DNA from: Planctomycetota bacterium
GTDB lineage: Bacteria; Planctomycetota; UBA8742; UBA2392
Length of the DNA: 64,000 nucleotides
Direction: 5' to 3'
NCBI GenBank assembly: GCA_019636215.1
Contig: JAHBXZ010000006.1
Location: 168,234 to 232,233, forward strand
The notes under the pieces are model-generated. The model made no database searches. It had not been told where the DNA came from and saw only the letters and a list, made by a program, of their open reading frames with translations. How positions within the stretch are numbered: the first letter of the stretch is position 1; the number at the start of each line of letters is the position of its first letter. Of this stretch, positions 44,513 through 53,966 are shown piece after piece. The translations under genes were made by a program, and so were the position numbers.

Positions 44513-44541
44513 TTGCCATTTATATTATCCCGTAATATAAT
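44513..44541 (+). promoter_or_regulatory. Near-consensus sigma-70 promoter with a palindrome inside the spacer
   Basis: -35 TTGCCA (44513-44518), 17-base spacer, -10 TATAAT (44536-44541). Between them, 44520-44540 is a perfect inverted repeat: half-sites TTATATTA and TAATATAA around TCCCG. A protein bound here would sit on the polymerase site. It drives the small gene at 44571 and could also affect the divergent T6SS operon. Confidence 0.8.
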
Positions 44542-44570
44542 AATGACGTAATGCAATCGGAGGGCCAGCC

Positions 44571-44798
44571 ATGTCGACGGGAAGCAAGCCTTGGAATCCG
44601 GGCCCCGCCCGCCAGATCGAGTTTCCGCTGAACAGGGGTGCCGATTTCGCGGGGTATTCCACCGCTGCGGCCGCGCCAGATCCCTGGGTTGTCCTTCTGG
44701 CCACGGTTGCGGGTTGCGTGGTATGCGCGGCGGTCGTCGGGACTTGCCTGCTGATGTTCTTGTTCATGGCAAGCTTCGCCCGCGGTATGGGCCCATAA
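44571..44798 (+). CDS. Small membrane protein of unknown function
   Basis: 75 residues from ATG 44571, with a strong GGAGGG ribosome site and the promoter above. One membrane span (about 41-66: WVVLLATVAGCVVCAAVVGTC then LLMFLFMAS). Three Cys residues sit in or next to the span. N-terminal part hydrophilic. No family recognised; position between the T6SS regulator gene and pepA is the only context. Confidence 0.72.
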   Translation: MSTGSKPWNPGPARQIEFPLNRGADFAGYSTAAAAPDPWVVLLATVAGCVVCAAVVGTCLLMFLFMASFARGMGP

Positions 44799-44804
44799 CG
44801 AAAC

Positions 44805-44826
44805 CGGCCCCCTTGCAGGGGGCCGG
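44805..44826. terminator. Convergent GC-rich hairpin
   Basis: CCGGCCCC / GGGGCCGG eight-pair stem with CTTGCA loop, between the small membrane gene and the convergent pepA. Only a short TTTC on the minus side, so a weak terminator. Confidence 0.5.
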
Positions 44827-44845
44827 CGATGACTTGCCTGAGGCG

Positions 44846-46333
44846 CTAGCCGTTCTTTTCTGCGAACTCCACCAGCGGACGCACCGGGGTACCGGTTGCG
44901 CTCTTGCTGCTCCAGAGCCCCCAGGCCTCGCCGCCGTCGTTCATGGCCGGGCCGGCGATGTCCAGGTGCGCCCACTTCTGGCCTTTGTCGATGAAACGCT
45001 GCAGGAACAGCGCCGCGGTGACGGTGCCGGGGTTGCCGCCGATGTTCACCATGTCGGCAATCGGGCTGTCCAGTTGCTTGTCATAGAAGTCAGGCAACGG
45101 CAGGCGCCAGCAGTTCTCGCCCGTGGCCTTGAAGGCCTCGTCCAGCTTGGCCGCCAGCTTGTCGTCGTTGCTCATCAGGCCGGTGATCTTGTTGCCCAGC
45201 GCCACCACCTGCGCGCCGGTCAGTGTGGCCATGTCCACAATGTACTTGGGCTTGAACTCGCGCTGGGTGTAGGTCAGGGCGTCGCACAGAATAAGACGGC
45301 CTTCGGCGTCGGTGTTGCCGATCTCGATGGTCTGGCCGCTCATGCTGGTCAGTACGCTGCCGGGGTGGAAGGCGCTGCCGTTGATCAGGTTTTCGGTCGC
45401 GGGCACAACACCCACGGCGTTGACCTTCAGCTTCAACTTGCCGATCGCGCCCAGGGTGCAGATGGTGGCCGCGCCGCCGGCCATGTCCATCTTCATGCCC
45501 AGCATGCCCGCCGCGGGTTTGAGGTCGTAGCCGCCCGAATCAAAGCACAGGCCCTTGCCCACGTAGGCAATCGGGGCGTCGCCCTTCTTGCCACCCTGCC
45601 ACTCCAGCACAATCAGGTGGGCCGGGATGTCGCTGCCGGCATTCACGCCCAGGAACGCGCCCATCTTCAGCTTTTCGATCTCTGGCTTCTTCAGAATGGT
45701 GCACTTCAGGCCGGGCACAGCCTTGGCCATGTCCTGGGCGAACTTGGCCAGCGTGGCCGGGTTGATGCGGTTGCTGGGCTCGTTCACCAGGTCGCGCGCA
45801 TGTGCCGTATAGACAGCGGTCACTTCGCCATAGGCCACGCCGCGCTCTACCTTTTCCTTGTTGCCGCCGACCAGCGTGACTTCCTTGGCGGTTTCCTTCT
45901 TCTTGTCGGCCTTGGTAATCAGCACATCGAACTGGTAGCTGCCCAGAATCGCGGCCTCGGCGCACCAACGGCCCAGGGTTTCGGTCTTGATGCCCTTGAG
46001 TTTGACGACCTGAGTAAGGTCAACCGCAACATGTTTGAGCTTGTAGGCGTTCACCGCGGGCGACCGGAAGCAGCCAGCCAAAGCTTCGCCCACCGACTTT
46101 TCCGTCACGGCATCGGCCTTGCCCAGGCCCAGCACCACCACGCGCGGGGCGGCTACCGCGCCACCGGAGGGCAGCAGCAGGGTTTCGCCGGCCTTGCCCT
46201 TGATGTCGCCTTTCACGGCGTGAAGTTTCGCGGCATAGGCGTAGGGCTTGAGAGGGTTGTCGGATTCAAACACGGGCAGAACCAGGATGTCGGCCGCAAC
46301 CTTGGCGGCGTCGGATGCATAGTGGAATTGCAT
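44846..46333 (-). CDS. pepA: Leucyl aminopeptidase (M17)
   Basis: 495 residues. Two-zinc cytosolic peptidase removing N-terminal residues. Seen: C-terminal catalytic domain with VGKGLCFDSGGYDLKPAAGM, KMDMAGGA, the signature NTDAEGRLIL and TLTGAQVVALG. The N-terminal macro-like domain is present. E. coli PepA also binds DNA; that is not predicted here. Convergent with the preceding gene. Confidence 0.96.
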   Translation of the reverse strand: MQFHYASDAAKVAADILVLPVFESDNPLKPYAYAAKLHAVKGDIKGKAGETLLLPSGGAVAAPRVVVLGLGKADAVTEKSVGEALAGCFRSPAVNAYKLKHVAVDLTQVVKLKGIKTETLGRWCAEAAILGSYQFDVLITKADKKKETAKEVTLVGGNKEKVERGVAYGEVTAVYTAHARDLVNEPSNRINPATLAKFAQDMAKAVPGLKCTILKKPEIEKLKMGAFLGVNAGSDIPAHLIVLEWQGGKKGDAPIAYVGKGLCFDSGGYDLKPAAGMLGMKMDMAGGAATICTLGAIGKLKLKVNAVGVVPATENLINGSAFHPGSVLTSMSGQTIEIGNTDAEGRLILCDALTYTQREFKPKYIVDMATLTGAQVVALGNKITGLMSNDDKLAAKLDEAFKATGENCWRLPLPDFYDKQLDSPIADMVNIGGNPGTVTAALFLQRFIDKGQKWAHLDIAGPAMNDGGEAWGLWSSKSATGTPVRPLVEFAEKNG

Positions 46334-46492
46334 GGCTTTCCTTTAACGTAGAGAGGGGCGGAACTATCCATTGGCAAAGGCCGTGATGCAAGGGCGGGCG
46401 CCCTGCGGAATTGATTGGCGCGCAATGCGGAATCGGCCATTGCCCATTGCTGTTTGATCAATGATCATCGACACCCCCGCTGCGGAGGCACC

Positions 46493-49400
46493 ATGAATCG
46501 CCTTGCACTGCCGCTGATGGTGACCTGCCTGCTGGCGCTGGCCCTTACGCCGGCTTCCACCCCTGCGCAGCAGGCCGCGCCGGCAGCCACACCTTTGCTG
46601 CTTTCGCAGGCCGAACTTGACCTGTGGCATGCCTGGATCAAGGGCGACCACGCAACCTGCTATGCCCGTGCCCAGGACCTGCTGACCAACCCCGGCGCCC
46701 TGGATGATCCCACGGTTTCCGCCGCGCTGCAGGCCCGCTGCGCCGACGAACTGGGCTGGCACCAGGCCCACGCCCGCGACCTGCAGGCCGCGCTGGAGTC
46801 CGCCGGCAACTGGCCAGTGTTGCGCTGGCACCGCATGCAGCGGCTGAAACGCCTGGGCAACCTGGCCGGGGTGCGGGCGGAATCCCGCAACCTGCGCATG
46901 CTCACCAGGTGGTGGATCGCCGGGCCGTTCGGCAACGAGCGCGGACAGGGCTTTGAGGACGTGCTGGAACCAGAGAACGACTTCGGGCCGGACACCGTTT
47001 ACGCAGGCAAAGACGGCCAGAGCGTAACCTGGCGTGAAGTGCCGGCCGCGCGACCCGACGGCACCATCCACGTGGGCGCGATGCTGCGCCCGAACAAAGA
47101 GGCCGTAGCCTACCTGATGACGGCCGTGCATGTGGATCAGGACACGCAGGTAGAGCTGCACGTCGCGTCGGACTGCCCGATCAAGGTCTGGCAGCCATAC
47201 CGATTCGGCCGCACTGAGTCCGGCGAGAAGCTGGACCCACCTTCCCGCGCCGGCATATGTGTCCTGGAGGCCGATGTCGAACGTCCCTGCCTGTTCGACC
47301 AGAACTCAGAGCTGGTTCCGCTTGCAAAGGGCTGGAACCTGCTGCTGGTCAAGGTCGGCAACAGCGACGCCGAGTGGCTGGTGTCGGTTCGACTTGGCGA
47401 CGGCAGTGTCCCGCGCCAGCCAGCCGATACCGAGGAGTTGCGCCGCATACACCAGGCCATGGTGCCGTCGCCATGGAACCGCGATCTGGCCGAGGACCCG
47501 GACCAGCCCGAGCCATCGCCGCTGCACGACGCGCTGTCCGAGCTGCTGCACCCGGTGCGCGACCGCGTGACCGCTTTCCCGCGCATGACCATGGCCGCCG
47601 TGCTGGCCGACTACGAGGCACTTTATGCAGCGGCCCCCGAGTCCGCGCGCGAAGCCCTGAAGCCCGAACGCGCGGTGCTGTACTACATGGCAGCCTGGGC
47701 CAACCGCAGCGCGTCAAGCGTGGCCGCCGGCCGCGAGGAAAACCACCGCCGCGAATTGCTCAAGCAGTGCTTCGCGCTGGAGCCCGCGGCCGCACGCGCG
47801 GCGCTGGAGCTTGCGCAGTACTACACCGGCACGTTCGCCAACCCCGCGCTGGCCGATGAGTACGCCGCGCGTGCCGCAAGGCTGGCTCCCGGGTGGGTCG
47901 AGGCCCGGGTGTTTGCCGCCCGCGTTCTGCAGATGAAGGGCCTGACGGTCGAGGTCGAACGCGAGCTCGCCCTGCTGATGAAGGAACAGCCCGAGCACCC
48001 CCAGGTGCTGCGTTTTGCGGCCTACTACGCCGGGCTGCGCGAGGATTACTCGGCCAGCAACCGGCTGTTTGAAAAGGCCCTGGTCGCCGACCACAACGAC
48101 AGCTATGCCCGTGATCGCCTGATCGACCGCGCCGTGGCGCGGGGCGAACTGGCCATGGCCGAGAGCCTGGCCGCGCATGCCCGGGCGCTGGACCCGCTGG
48201 ACATCCGCTGCGCAGCCCAACTGGCCGAGCTGCACACCAGCCAGGGCCGCACCGCCGACGCCCTGCGCGAGGTCGATGCCGCGCTGGCAATCGCGCCCCG
48301 CGACGACGACCTGCTGGCCCGGGCGGGCGAAATCCTGGCCCTGATGGCCGCGGCGGCAACCGGCGACAAGGCCGCCGGGCTTAATGCTCAAAGCCTGGCC
48401 CGCTTTCGCGAGGCCCTGGAGGCCAACCCGAACCGCGAAGACATCCTGCGCTACATTGAGTTCCAGGATCGCGAACGCCCGCTGTTCGAGGCCGCGCTGC
48501 AGCAGGACATCACCGCGCGCATCCAGGCCGCACTGAAGGCGCCCATGACCGGCGACGATCCCTGGCAGGTGGTGTACCGCGACCAGATCACCGTGGTGAA
48601 CGAGGACGGCACCACCAGTGTCTACACGCAGGAGGCCCGCCGCGTGATGAACGACGACGGTCGCGACGCGCTGCAGGGTTGGCGCGCCCCGGCCTGGGGC
48701 GGCCAGCAGGCCCGCTGCGTCGATGCGCGTGTGTGGCGCGCCGACGGCAGCATTGAGGAAGGCCGGCGCTCCAGTTACGGCGCCAGTTTCAGCACGCTGG
48801 ATATCGGCGACGTGGTGCATGCCCGGTTCCGCGTCAGCGACACCGGCCAGAGTTTCTTTGGCGACTTCTTCGGCGCGCGCGAGGTCATGGCTGACTACGT
48901 GCCCGTGGCCGAAACCCGACTGGTGTACGTGTTGCCTGCCGGTCGCGACTTTTTTGACTACACGGCCCACGGCGCGCCCTCGCGCGTGGTCACCGAATCC
49001 CATGGCCGCCGCGTGTGGACCTACACGGCGCAGGGGCTGGCCAAGGTGGTGGACGAGCCGCTGGCGCCACCACCCGACCAGCGCGCACCGATGGTGCAGA
49101 TCAGCACCTACAAGTCGTGGCAGGACTTCGGCCGCTGGTACTACAACCTGATCCGCAAGCAGCTTGAGCCCACACCCGAAATGACCGCCAAGGTCCAGCA
49201 GCTGACACTGGGTGCCAGCACCGAGAAGGACAAGGTCCGGGCCATCTACAACTGGGTGGTGACGGCCGTGCGCTACAACGCCGACTGGCACTTTGGCGTG
49301 CACGGCTATAAGCCGTTTTCCGCCGGGGCGGTGTTCGCGCGCTGCATCGGGGACTGCAAGGACAAGGCCATCCTGATGTGCGCCATGCTTGGCATTGCCG

Positions 49401-50299
49401 GCATCAAGGCCTACCCCGTGATCATCAACCTTGAACTCTTCCGCGGCGTGGAAGACATCAGCCTGCCCATGCCGCACCACTTCAACCATGCCATCGCCTA
49501 TGTGGAGTACGCCGACGGCAAGGGCCAGTTCCTGGATGGCACAACCACTTACAACGGCATCGACGAGCTGCCCGCCGGGGACGCCGGCGCGCAGGTGATC
49601 GTGGTGCGGCCCGAGGGCGGCGTGGTGATGCGGGTGCCGGTGCCCGAGCCGCTGCAGGATTCGATGCATGACGCCATCGACGCCGAGCTGCTGGACAACG
49701 GCTCCATGCGCCTGAAGGTTCGCCGCACAGCACGCGGCGATTCCGCCGCCGGGCTGCGCGCAAGCTATCAGCGCGAGGGCGACCGCAAGCGCCTGCTGGA
49801 ACGCGAATGGGCCGAGAACTTCGCCGGAGCCCAGGTCAGCGACATTTCGACCAGCGACCTGTCGGATCTCGATGCGCCGGCGGCGATCTCGTTCACCGTG
49901 GAACTGCCGGGCGCCGTGACGGCGGTCGATGGCGGCCGGACATTCCGGCTGGCCCCTGACCCGCGCCAGTGGGGCCGCACGCACTACGCCTCGCTTACGG
50001 CCCGGCGCACCGACCTGACGCTGCCGCCGCCGCGCCAGCGCAGCTCTACATGGATGGTCACGCTGCCTGCCGGCATGGCCATTGCCGCGCTGCCGGCGCG
50101 GCTGGACCTTTCCAACCCCAACGCGCGGCTGCTGGTCAGTGCCGAAATCGAAAAGGGCAAGCTTGTGATCCGCCGCAGCTATTCGCTGCTGGGCGGCACC
50201 GTCAAACAGGGCGACTACAGCCGCTGGCGCCGCGACCTGCTGGAGTTCGACCGCGCCGAATCGGCCACCATCAAGCTGGCACCCGGAGAAGCCAAGTGA
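46493..50299 (+). CDS. Secreted TPR protein with DUF3857 and active transglutaminase-like domain
   Basis: 1268 residues from ATG 46493 (GGAGG upstream). Signal peptide 1-25; TPR-rich helical region (about 330-650); DUF3857 (about 700-840, VVYRDQITVVNEDGTTSVYT start); transglutaminase core with Cys955 in GDCKDKAILMCAM, His999 in FNHAIAYV and Asp1015 in LDGTT, a plausible catalytic triad. C-terminal beta domain ends with LRRSYSLLGG-like strand. Probably periplasmic protein cross-linking or cleavage, substrates unknown. A beta-sandwich/PA14-like part before the TPRs is suggested by IAGPFGNERGQGF. Its TGA is read over by the next gene's GTG. Confidence 0.87.
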   Translation: MNRLALPLMVTCLLALALTPASTPAQQAAPAATPLLLSQAELDLWHAWIKGDHATCYARAQDLLTNPGALDDPTVSAALQARCADELGWHQAHARDLQAALESAGNWPVLRWHRMQRLKRLGNLAGVRAESRNLRMLTRWWIAGPFGNERGQGFEDVLEPENDFGPDTVYAGKDGQSVTWREVPAARPDGTIHVGAMLRPNKEAVAYLMTAVHVDQDTQVELHVASDCPIKVWQPYRFGRTESGEKLDPPSRAGICVLEADVERPCLFDQNSELVPLAKGWNLLLVKVGNSDAEWLVSVRLGDGSVPRQPADTEELRRIHQAMVPSPWNRDLAEDPDQPEPSPLHDALSELLHPVRDRVTAFPRMTMAAVLADYEALYAAAPESAREALKPERAVLYYMAAWANRSASSVAAGREENHRRELLKQCFALEPAAARAALELAQYYTGTFANPALADEYAARAARLAPGWVEARVFAARVLQMKGLTVEVERELALLMKEQPEHPQVLRFAAYYAGLREDYSASNRLFEKALVADHNDSYARDRLIDRAVARGELAMAESLAAHARALDPLDIRCAAQLAELHTSQGRTADALREVDAALAIAPRDDDLLARAGEILALMAAAATGDKAAGLNAQSLARFREALEANPNREDILRYIEFQDRERPLFEAALQQDITARIQAALKAPMTGDDPWQVVYRDQITVVNEDGTTSVYTQEARRVMNDDGRDALQGWRAPAWGGQQARCVDARVWRADGSIEEGRRSSYGASFSTLDIGDVVHARFRVSDTGQSFFGDFFGAREVMADYVPVAETRLVYVLPAGRDFFDYTAHGAPSRVVTESHGRRVWTYTAQGLAKVVDEPLAPPPDQRAPMVQISTYKSWQDFGRWYYNLIRKQLEPTPEMTAKVQQLTLGASTEKDKVRAIYNWVVTAVRYNADWHFGVHGYKPFSAGAVFARCIGDCKDKAILMCAMLGIAGIKAYPVIINLELFRGVEDISLPMPHHFNHAIAYVEYADGKGQFLDGTTTYNGIDELPAGDAGAQVIVVRPEGGVVMRVPVPEPLQDSMHDAIDAELLDNGSMRLKVRRTARGDSAAGLRASYQREGDRKRLLEREWAENFAGAQVSDISTSDLSDLDAPAAISFTVELPGAVTAVDGGRTFRLAPDPRQWGRTHYASLTARRTDLTLPPPRQRSSTWMVTLPAGMAIAALPARLDLSNPNARLLVSAEIEKGKLVIRRSYSLLGGTVKQGDYSRWRRDLLEFDRAESATIKLAPGEAK

Positions 50300-53200
50300 G
50301 CCCACTGCGTTGCGCGCTGGTCGCCCTTTGCCTGCTGGTGCCGCTTGCCGCGCCTGCCCAGGACTACGCTGCGCTGGAAAAGATCTACTTTGATGATCAC
50401 CTTGAGGCCCACGACCTGGAGGCCCACGCCGCCGGCCTGTTAAACGCCGTGGCCGCCGCGCCGGACAAGCCCGAGTCCTGGATCGCATTGCAGCGCCTGG
50501 CTGAATTGCGCCGGTCACTTGCCACACAGAAGCCGATGTACCAGCTGCTGGGCCAGCTGGCGGCGCGCGACTTCGCCGACTGCGGCGTTTACGCCGACAG
50601 CTACGCCGAGCTGTACCTCGACCTGGCGAGGGATTTCGAGACCGACCCGGCCTGGCACCGCCTGGCCCAGCGCTGGGGCGGCCTGGTTGGCGCGTCATGG
50701 ATCGGCCCGTTTGCCGAATCCGGCCCGTCGGCCCACGACGACCTGTTTTCGCCCGAGCTTGCGGCGGATTTTTCACGGCGCGCAGCCGGCCCCTGGGGCC
50801 AGGTGCAGTGGAGGCCCGTCGCCCGGAAGACGTCGCTGCATGGCGAGATCGACCTGGGGGCCGAGCACCGCTGGCAGGGCAGCGGGTATTACGTTGCTTT
50901 CAGCCTGGTCAGCGGCAGCGCACGCGACGTCGTGGTCAAGCCGCGCTTCAGCGGCCCCGGCAAGGTGTGGCTGAACGGGGCGCTGCTGGCCGACATCGAC
51001 GCCCGCGCCCGCGACCAGGCACGACCATGGCTGACATGCACACTGCAGCGCGGCCGAAACCTGCTGCTGGTCAAGCTCAGCTCAATGTCGCCGCTGACAG
51101 TACGGCTGCGCACTCCCGGCGGTTCGGTGCCTGATGGCATTGTGTGCGAAGCACCCGGCGCCGCCACTCCGGTTGTGGCAGCACTGCCGGGCCCTCCTGC
51201 GCACCCGCGCTGGGATGTGCCGGAGTTGCAGCAACTGGGCCCGGATGCACCCTCCACACCCCGACAGCGCGCCGCGCTTCACCTGGCTCGGGCCGCCGGC
51301 TTTGCCGCCCACGGCCTGCGCGAAGCCTGGGCCGAAGAGTACGACCTGGCCCTGCAGGCCGCGCCCAAGGAGCCACTGGTGCGGCTGGCCTGGCTTGTGG
51401 CGCTTGAGGAAAGCCCGCTGGTATCCGGCGGCGAGAGACGCAGGCTGACCCGGTCGGGGCTGGATGCATTGCTGGCTGACCATCCCGGCCTTGTGCCCGC
51501 GCTGCTGCTGCAGGCATCCAACCTGGGCCGCGACGAACGCTGGCAGGAGGCCCACGAATGCATCGCCGCCGCCCGCAAATCCGCACCGGCAAGCTGGCGC
51601 GTGACACTTTCCGAAATCGACCTGTACGCGCGTGCCGACTGGCGGCCCCTGTGGCAGGCCTGCCTGCAACGGGCACAGGCCCAGGCGCCAGACGCCATGC
51701 CGGTGCTGGCCGCATCTTCGCGATTCTGGAGCCGGCGCAGCCTGCCCGGCGCGCAGCTGGAAAGCGACCGCCGCATGCTGGCGCTGATGCCTTCCCATCG
51801 CGACGTGGCCGCAGCCATGATTACCGCGCTGCTGCGCATCGCCCGGCCCGAAGAGGCCCTCAAGCTGGCCCGCCAGCAGGCAGCACAGGACCCGTACAGC
51901 GACTTTCTGCAGAGCCGGCTGGCCATTGCGCTGGCCGCGTCCGGCAAGCTGGTCGAGGCCTGCGAAGTTCATGAACTGCTGGCGGCGCGGTCGAGCCACC
52001 CCGAATACGCCTGGCAGGATGCGGCACGGCTGTGCCTGCAGCACGGCGACACCAGCCGCGCCCAGGGTTATCTGGCCAGGGCACTGGAGGCCTCGCCCGG
52101 CCAGCACGCGGCACGCCGGCAGCTTCAGCGCCTGCGTGGCGAGGCCGAGGACTTCTGGTCGCCTCATGCGTTGCCGCTTGCCGAAGCCATGCAGCATGAC
52201 GTGACGCCCGAAGCCTTTCCCCGCGCCGACAGCGCGCTGGTGCTCGACGAAATGATCCACCAGGTGTTTGCCGATGGCAGCTCGCGCAGCTTTGTCCACC
52301 AGGTGCGCAAGATCCTGACCCAGGACGGCGTTGACCAGCGCGGCAAGGAAGACATCAACGGCGAGATCGTGCTGGCCCGCACCATCCGGCCTGACGGCAC
52401 GGTACTTGAACCGATAACCTACTCGGGCAACCGCCTGGAGTTCCCCGGCGTGGCCATTGGCTGTTACATCGAGCTTGCCTGGCTGAACCACACCGAGGGC
52501 AACGCCTGGGGCACACTGATGGGGGACCGGTTCTTCTTCAGTGACCAGAACGGGCAAGAGCCCTTTGCGATCAGCCGCTATGTGCTGCTGGCACCGGCGG
52601 CCATGGCGCTGGGCATACATGCCCGCAACATGCAGCCCGGCGATCACACTGTGCAGGCCGCGGGCGACCAGGTGGTCCACACCTGGGATGTCCGCCGGCC
52701 TGACCACCCGCTGCAAGAGGACTTCGGGCCGCCCGCGCTGGAAACAATTCCGTGGCTCGAGATCACCCAGGCCCGCGATTGGCGCCGCAAGGCCCGCGAA
52801 ACCGCCGACCGCGGGCTGGCCCTGGGCCGCCGCACGTCTTCACTGGTGGCCCGCCACGCCGCCGAAATCTGCGGCGATGCCGCAACCGATGAACAGAAGG
52901 CCCGCTGCATCTATGCCTGGGTGAATGAAAAGATCACCACGCGCGGCGATTCGTACAGCCCGCACCAGACGCTGCGCAACATGGCCGGCCGCCGCGACGA
53001 ACTCTTTGCGGCCCTGTGCCAGGCCGCGGGGGTGCAGCTTGGCTTCGCCGCAGCCGATTACGCGCCCGTGTACAAGACCGACGTGACCGACGACTTGCCC
53101 TCGCCAAGCTGGGCCCACGTGCGCGACGAAGACTTCGGGCTGTTTCTTGCGGTTGTGCGCGGCGACGACGGAGCCTGGCTGTTTCTGGACCTGGCCGACC

Positions 53201-53949
53201 GCCTGCGGCCTTTTGGGGAGCTTTCCGCCCGGCGCTCGGGCGCGCCGGTGATTGTGTGGCAGGCCGGCCGCTCGCAACTGGCCCGGCTGCCGGTCTTCCG
53301 CCCCGACAGCGACCGGTTTGAGAACCGCCTGGTACTGCGCCTGGCAGCCGACGGCAGCGCCGAAGTAGAAGGCAGCGTGAGCATCTTCGGCGACCGCGCG
53401 TGGGGGCTGAAAGAAAGCCTGCGCACCCAGCCTGCAGATGACATGCAGAACCGGCTGGAAGGCGAGCTTGCCGGGGTGCTGCAGGGCCTGGACCTGCATG
53501 AGTTCTCCGCACCCGGCCTTGATCGTCCGGGCACGCCACTGGTGCGGTCGTTCAAGGGCAAGGTCGAAACCCTGGCCCGCATGGCAGAATCAACCATGAG
53601 CCTGAACCTGCCCATGGAAAGCCTGGGCCAGTTGCTGTCGGCACTGGCGGCCACGCCGGAACGTCGCCGCGCCGTGGTGATGAACTTTGACCTGCACCAG
53701 TCCGACGAAGTACGCATCCTGCCGCCGCAGGGCTGGCGGTTTGCGGAACTGCCCCAGGCGCTGGTCTATCCAACTGCGCCGCTGCTGTATGAGCTTCAGT
53801 TTGAGCTTGTGGATGGCGAACTTGTGATCCGGCGTTCGCTGGCCCTGGGCCCCGGCCGCATCGAGCCCGCCCTGTACCCTCAGCTGGTGCAGCAGGTCAA
53901 GCAGATCACGCAGGCCGAAGAGGCCCGCGTCATGCTGGTGAAACGTTGA
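50296..53949 (+). CDS. Paralogous secreted DUF3857/transglutaminase-fold protein, catalytically degenerate
   Basis: 1217 residues from GTG 50296 (GTGA overlap with the upstream stop, GGAGAA upstream). Signal peptide MSPLRCALVALCLLVPL..APAQ. Same order as the upstream gene: IGPFAESGPSAHDD, TPR-like helices (about 320-620), DUF3857 (MIHQVFADGSSRSFVHQVRKI), transglutaminase fold. In the position of the catalytic Cys955 this protein has Arg899 (GRRDELFAALC), and the His and Asp positions read F/G and D. Such 'dead' copies often scaffold or regulate the active partner. Translationally coupled to it. Confidence 0.85.
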   Translation: MSPLRCALVALCLLVPLAAPAQDYAALEKIYFDDHLEAHDLEAHAAGLLNAVAAAPDKPESWIALQRLAELRRSLATQKPMYQLLGQLAARDFADCGVYADSYAELYLDLARDFETDPAWHRLAQRWGGLVGASWIGPFAESGPSAHDDLFSPELAADFSRRAAGPWGQVQWRPVARKTSLHGEIDLGAEHRWQGSGYYVAFSLVSGSARDVVVKPRFSGPGKVWLNGALLADIDARARDQARPWLTCTLQRGRNLLLVKLSSMSPLTVRLRTPGGSVPDGIVCEAPGAATPVVAALPGPPAHPRWDVPELQQLGPDAPSTPRQRAALHLARAAGFAAHGLREAWAEEYDLALQAAPKEPLVRLAWLVALEESPLVSGGERRRLTRSGLDALLADHPGLVPALLLQASNLGRDERWQEAHECIAAARKSAPASWRVTLSEIDLYARADWRPLWQACLQRAQAQAPDAMPVLAASSRFWSRRSLPGAQLESDRRMLALMPSHRDVAAAMITALLRIARPEEALKLARQQAAQDPYSDFLQSRLAIALAASGKLVEACEVHELLAARSSHPEYAWQDAARLCLQHGDTSRAQGYLARALEASPGQHAARRQLQRLRGEAEDFWSPHALPLAEAMQHDVTPEAFPRADSALVLDEMIHQVFADGSSRSFVHQVRKILTQDGVDQRGKEDINGEIVLARTIRPDGTVLEPITYSGNRLEFPGVAIGCYIELAWLNHTEGNAWGTLMGDRFFFSDQNGQEPFAISRYVLLAPAAMALGIHARNMQPGDHTVQAAGDQVVHTWDVRRPDHPLQEDFGPPALETIPWLEITQARDWRRKARETADRGLALGRRTSSLVARHAAEICGDAATDEQKARCIYAWVNEKITTRGDSYSPHQTLRNMAGRRDELFAALCQAAGVQLGFAAADYAPVYKTDVTDDLPSPSWAHVRDEDFGLFLAVVRGDDGAWLFLDLADRLRPFGELSARRSGAPVIVWQAGRSQLARLPVFRPDSDRFENRLVLRLAADGSAEVEGSVSIFGDRAWGLKESLRTQPADDMQNRLEGELAGVLQGLDLHEFSAPGLDRPGTPLVRSFKGKVETLARMAESTMSLNLPMESLGQLLSALAATPERRRAVVMNFDLHQSDEVRILPPQGWRFAELPQALVYPTAPLLYELQFELVDGELVIRRSLALGPGRIEPALYPQLVQQVKQITQAEEARVMLVKR

Positions 53950-53966
53950 TCTGAAAAGGGCCCGGC

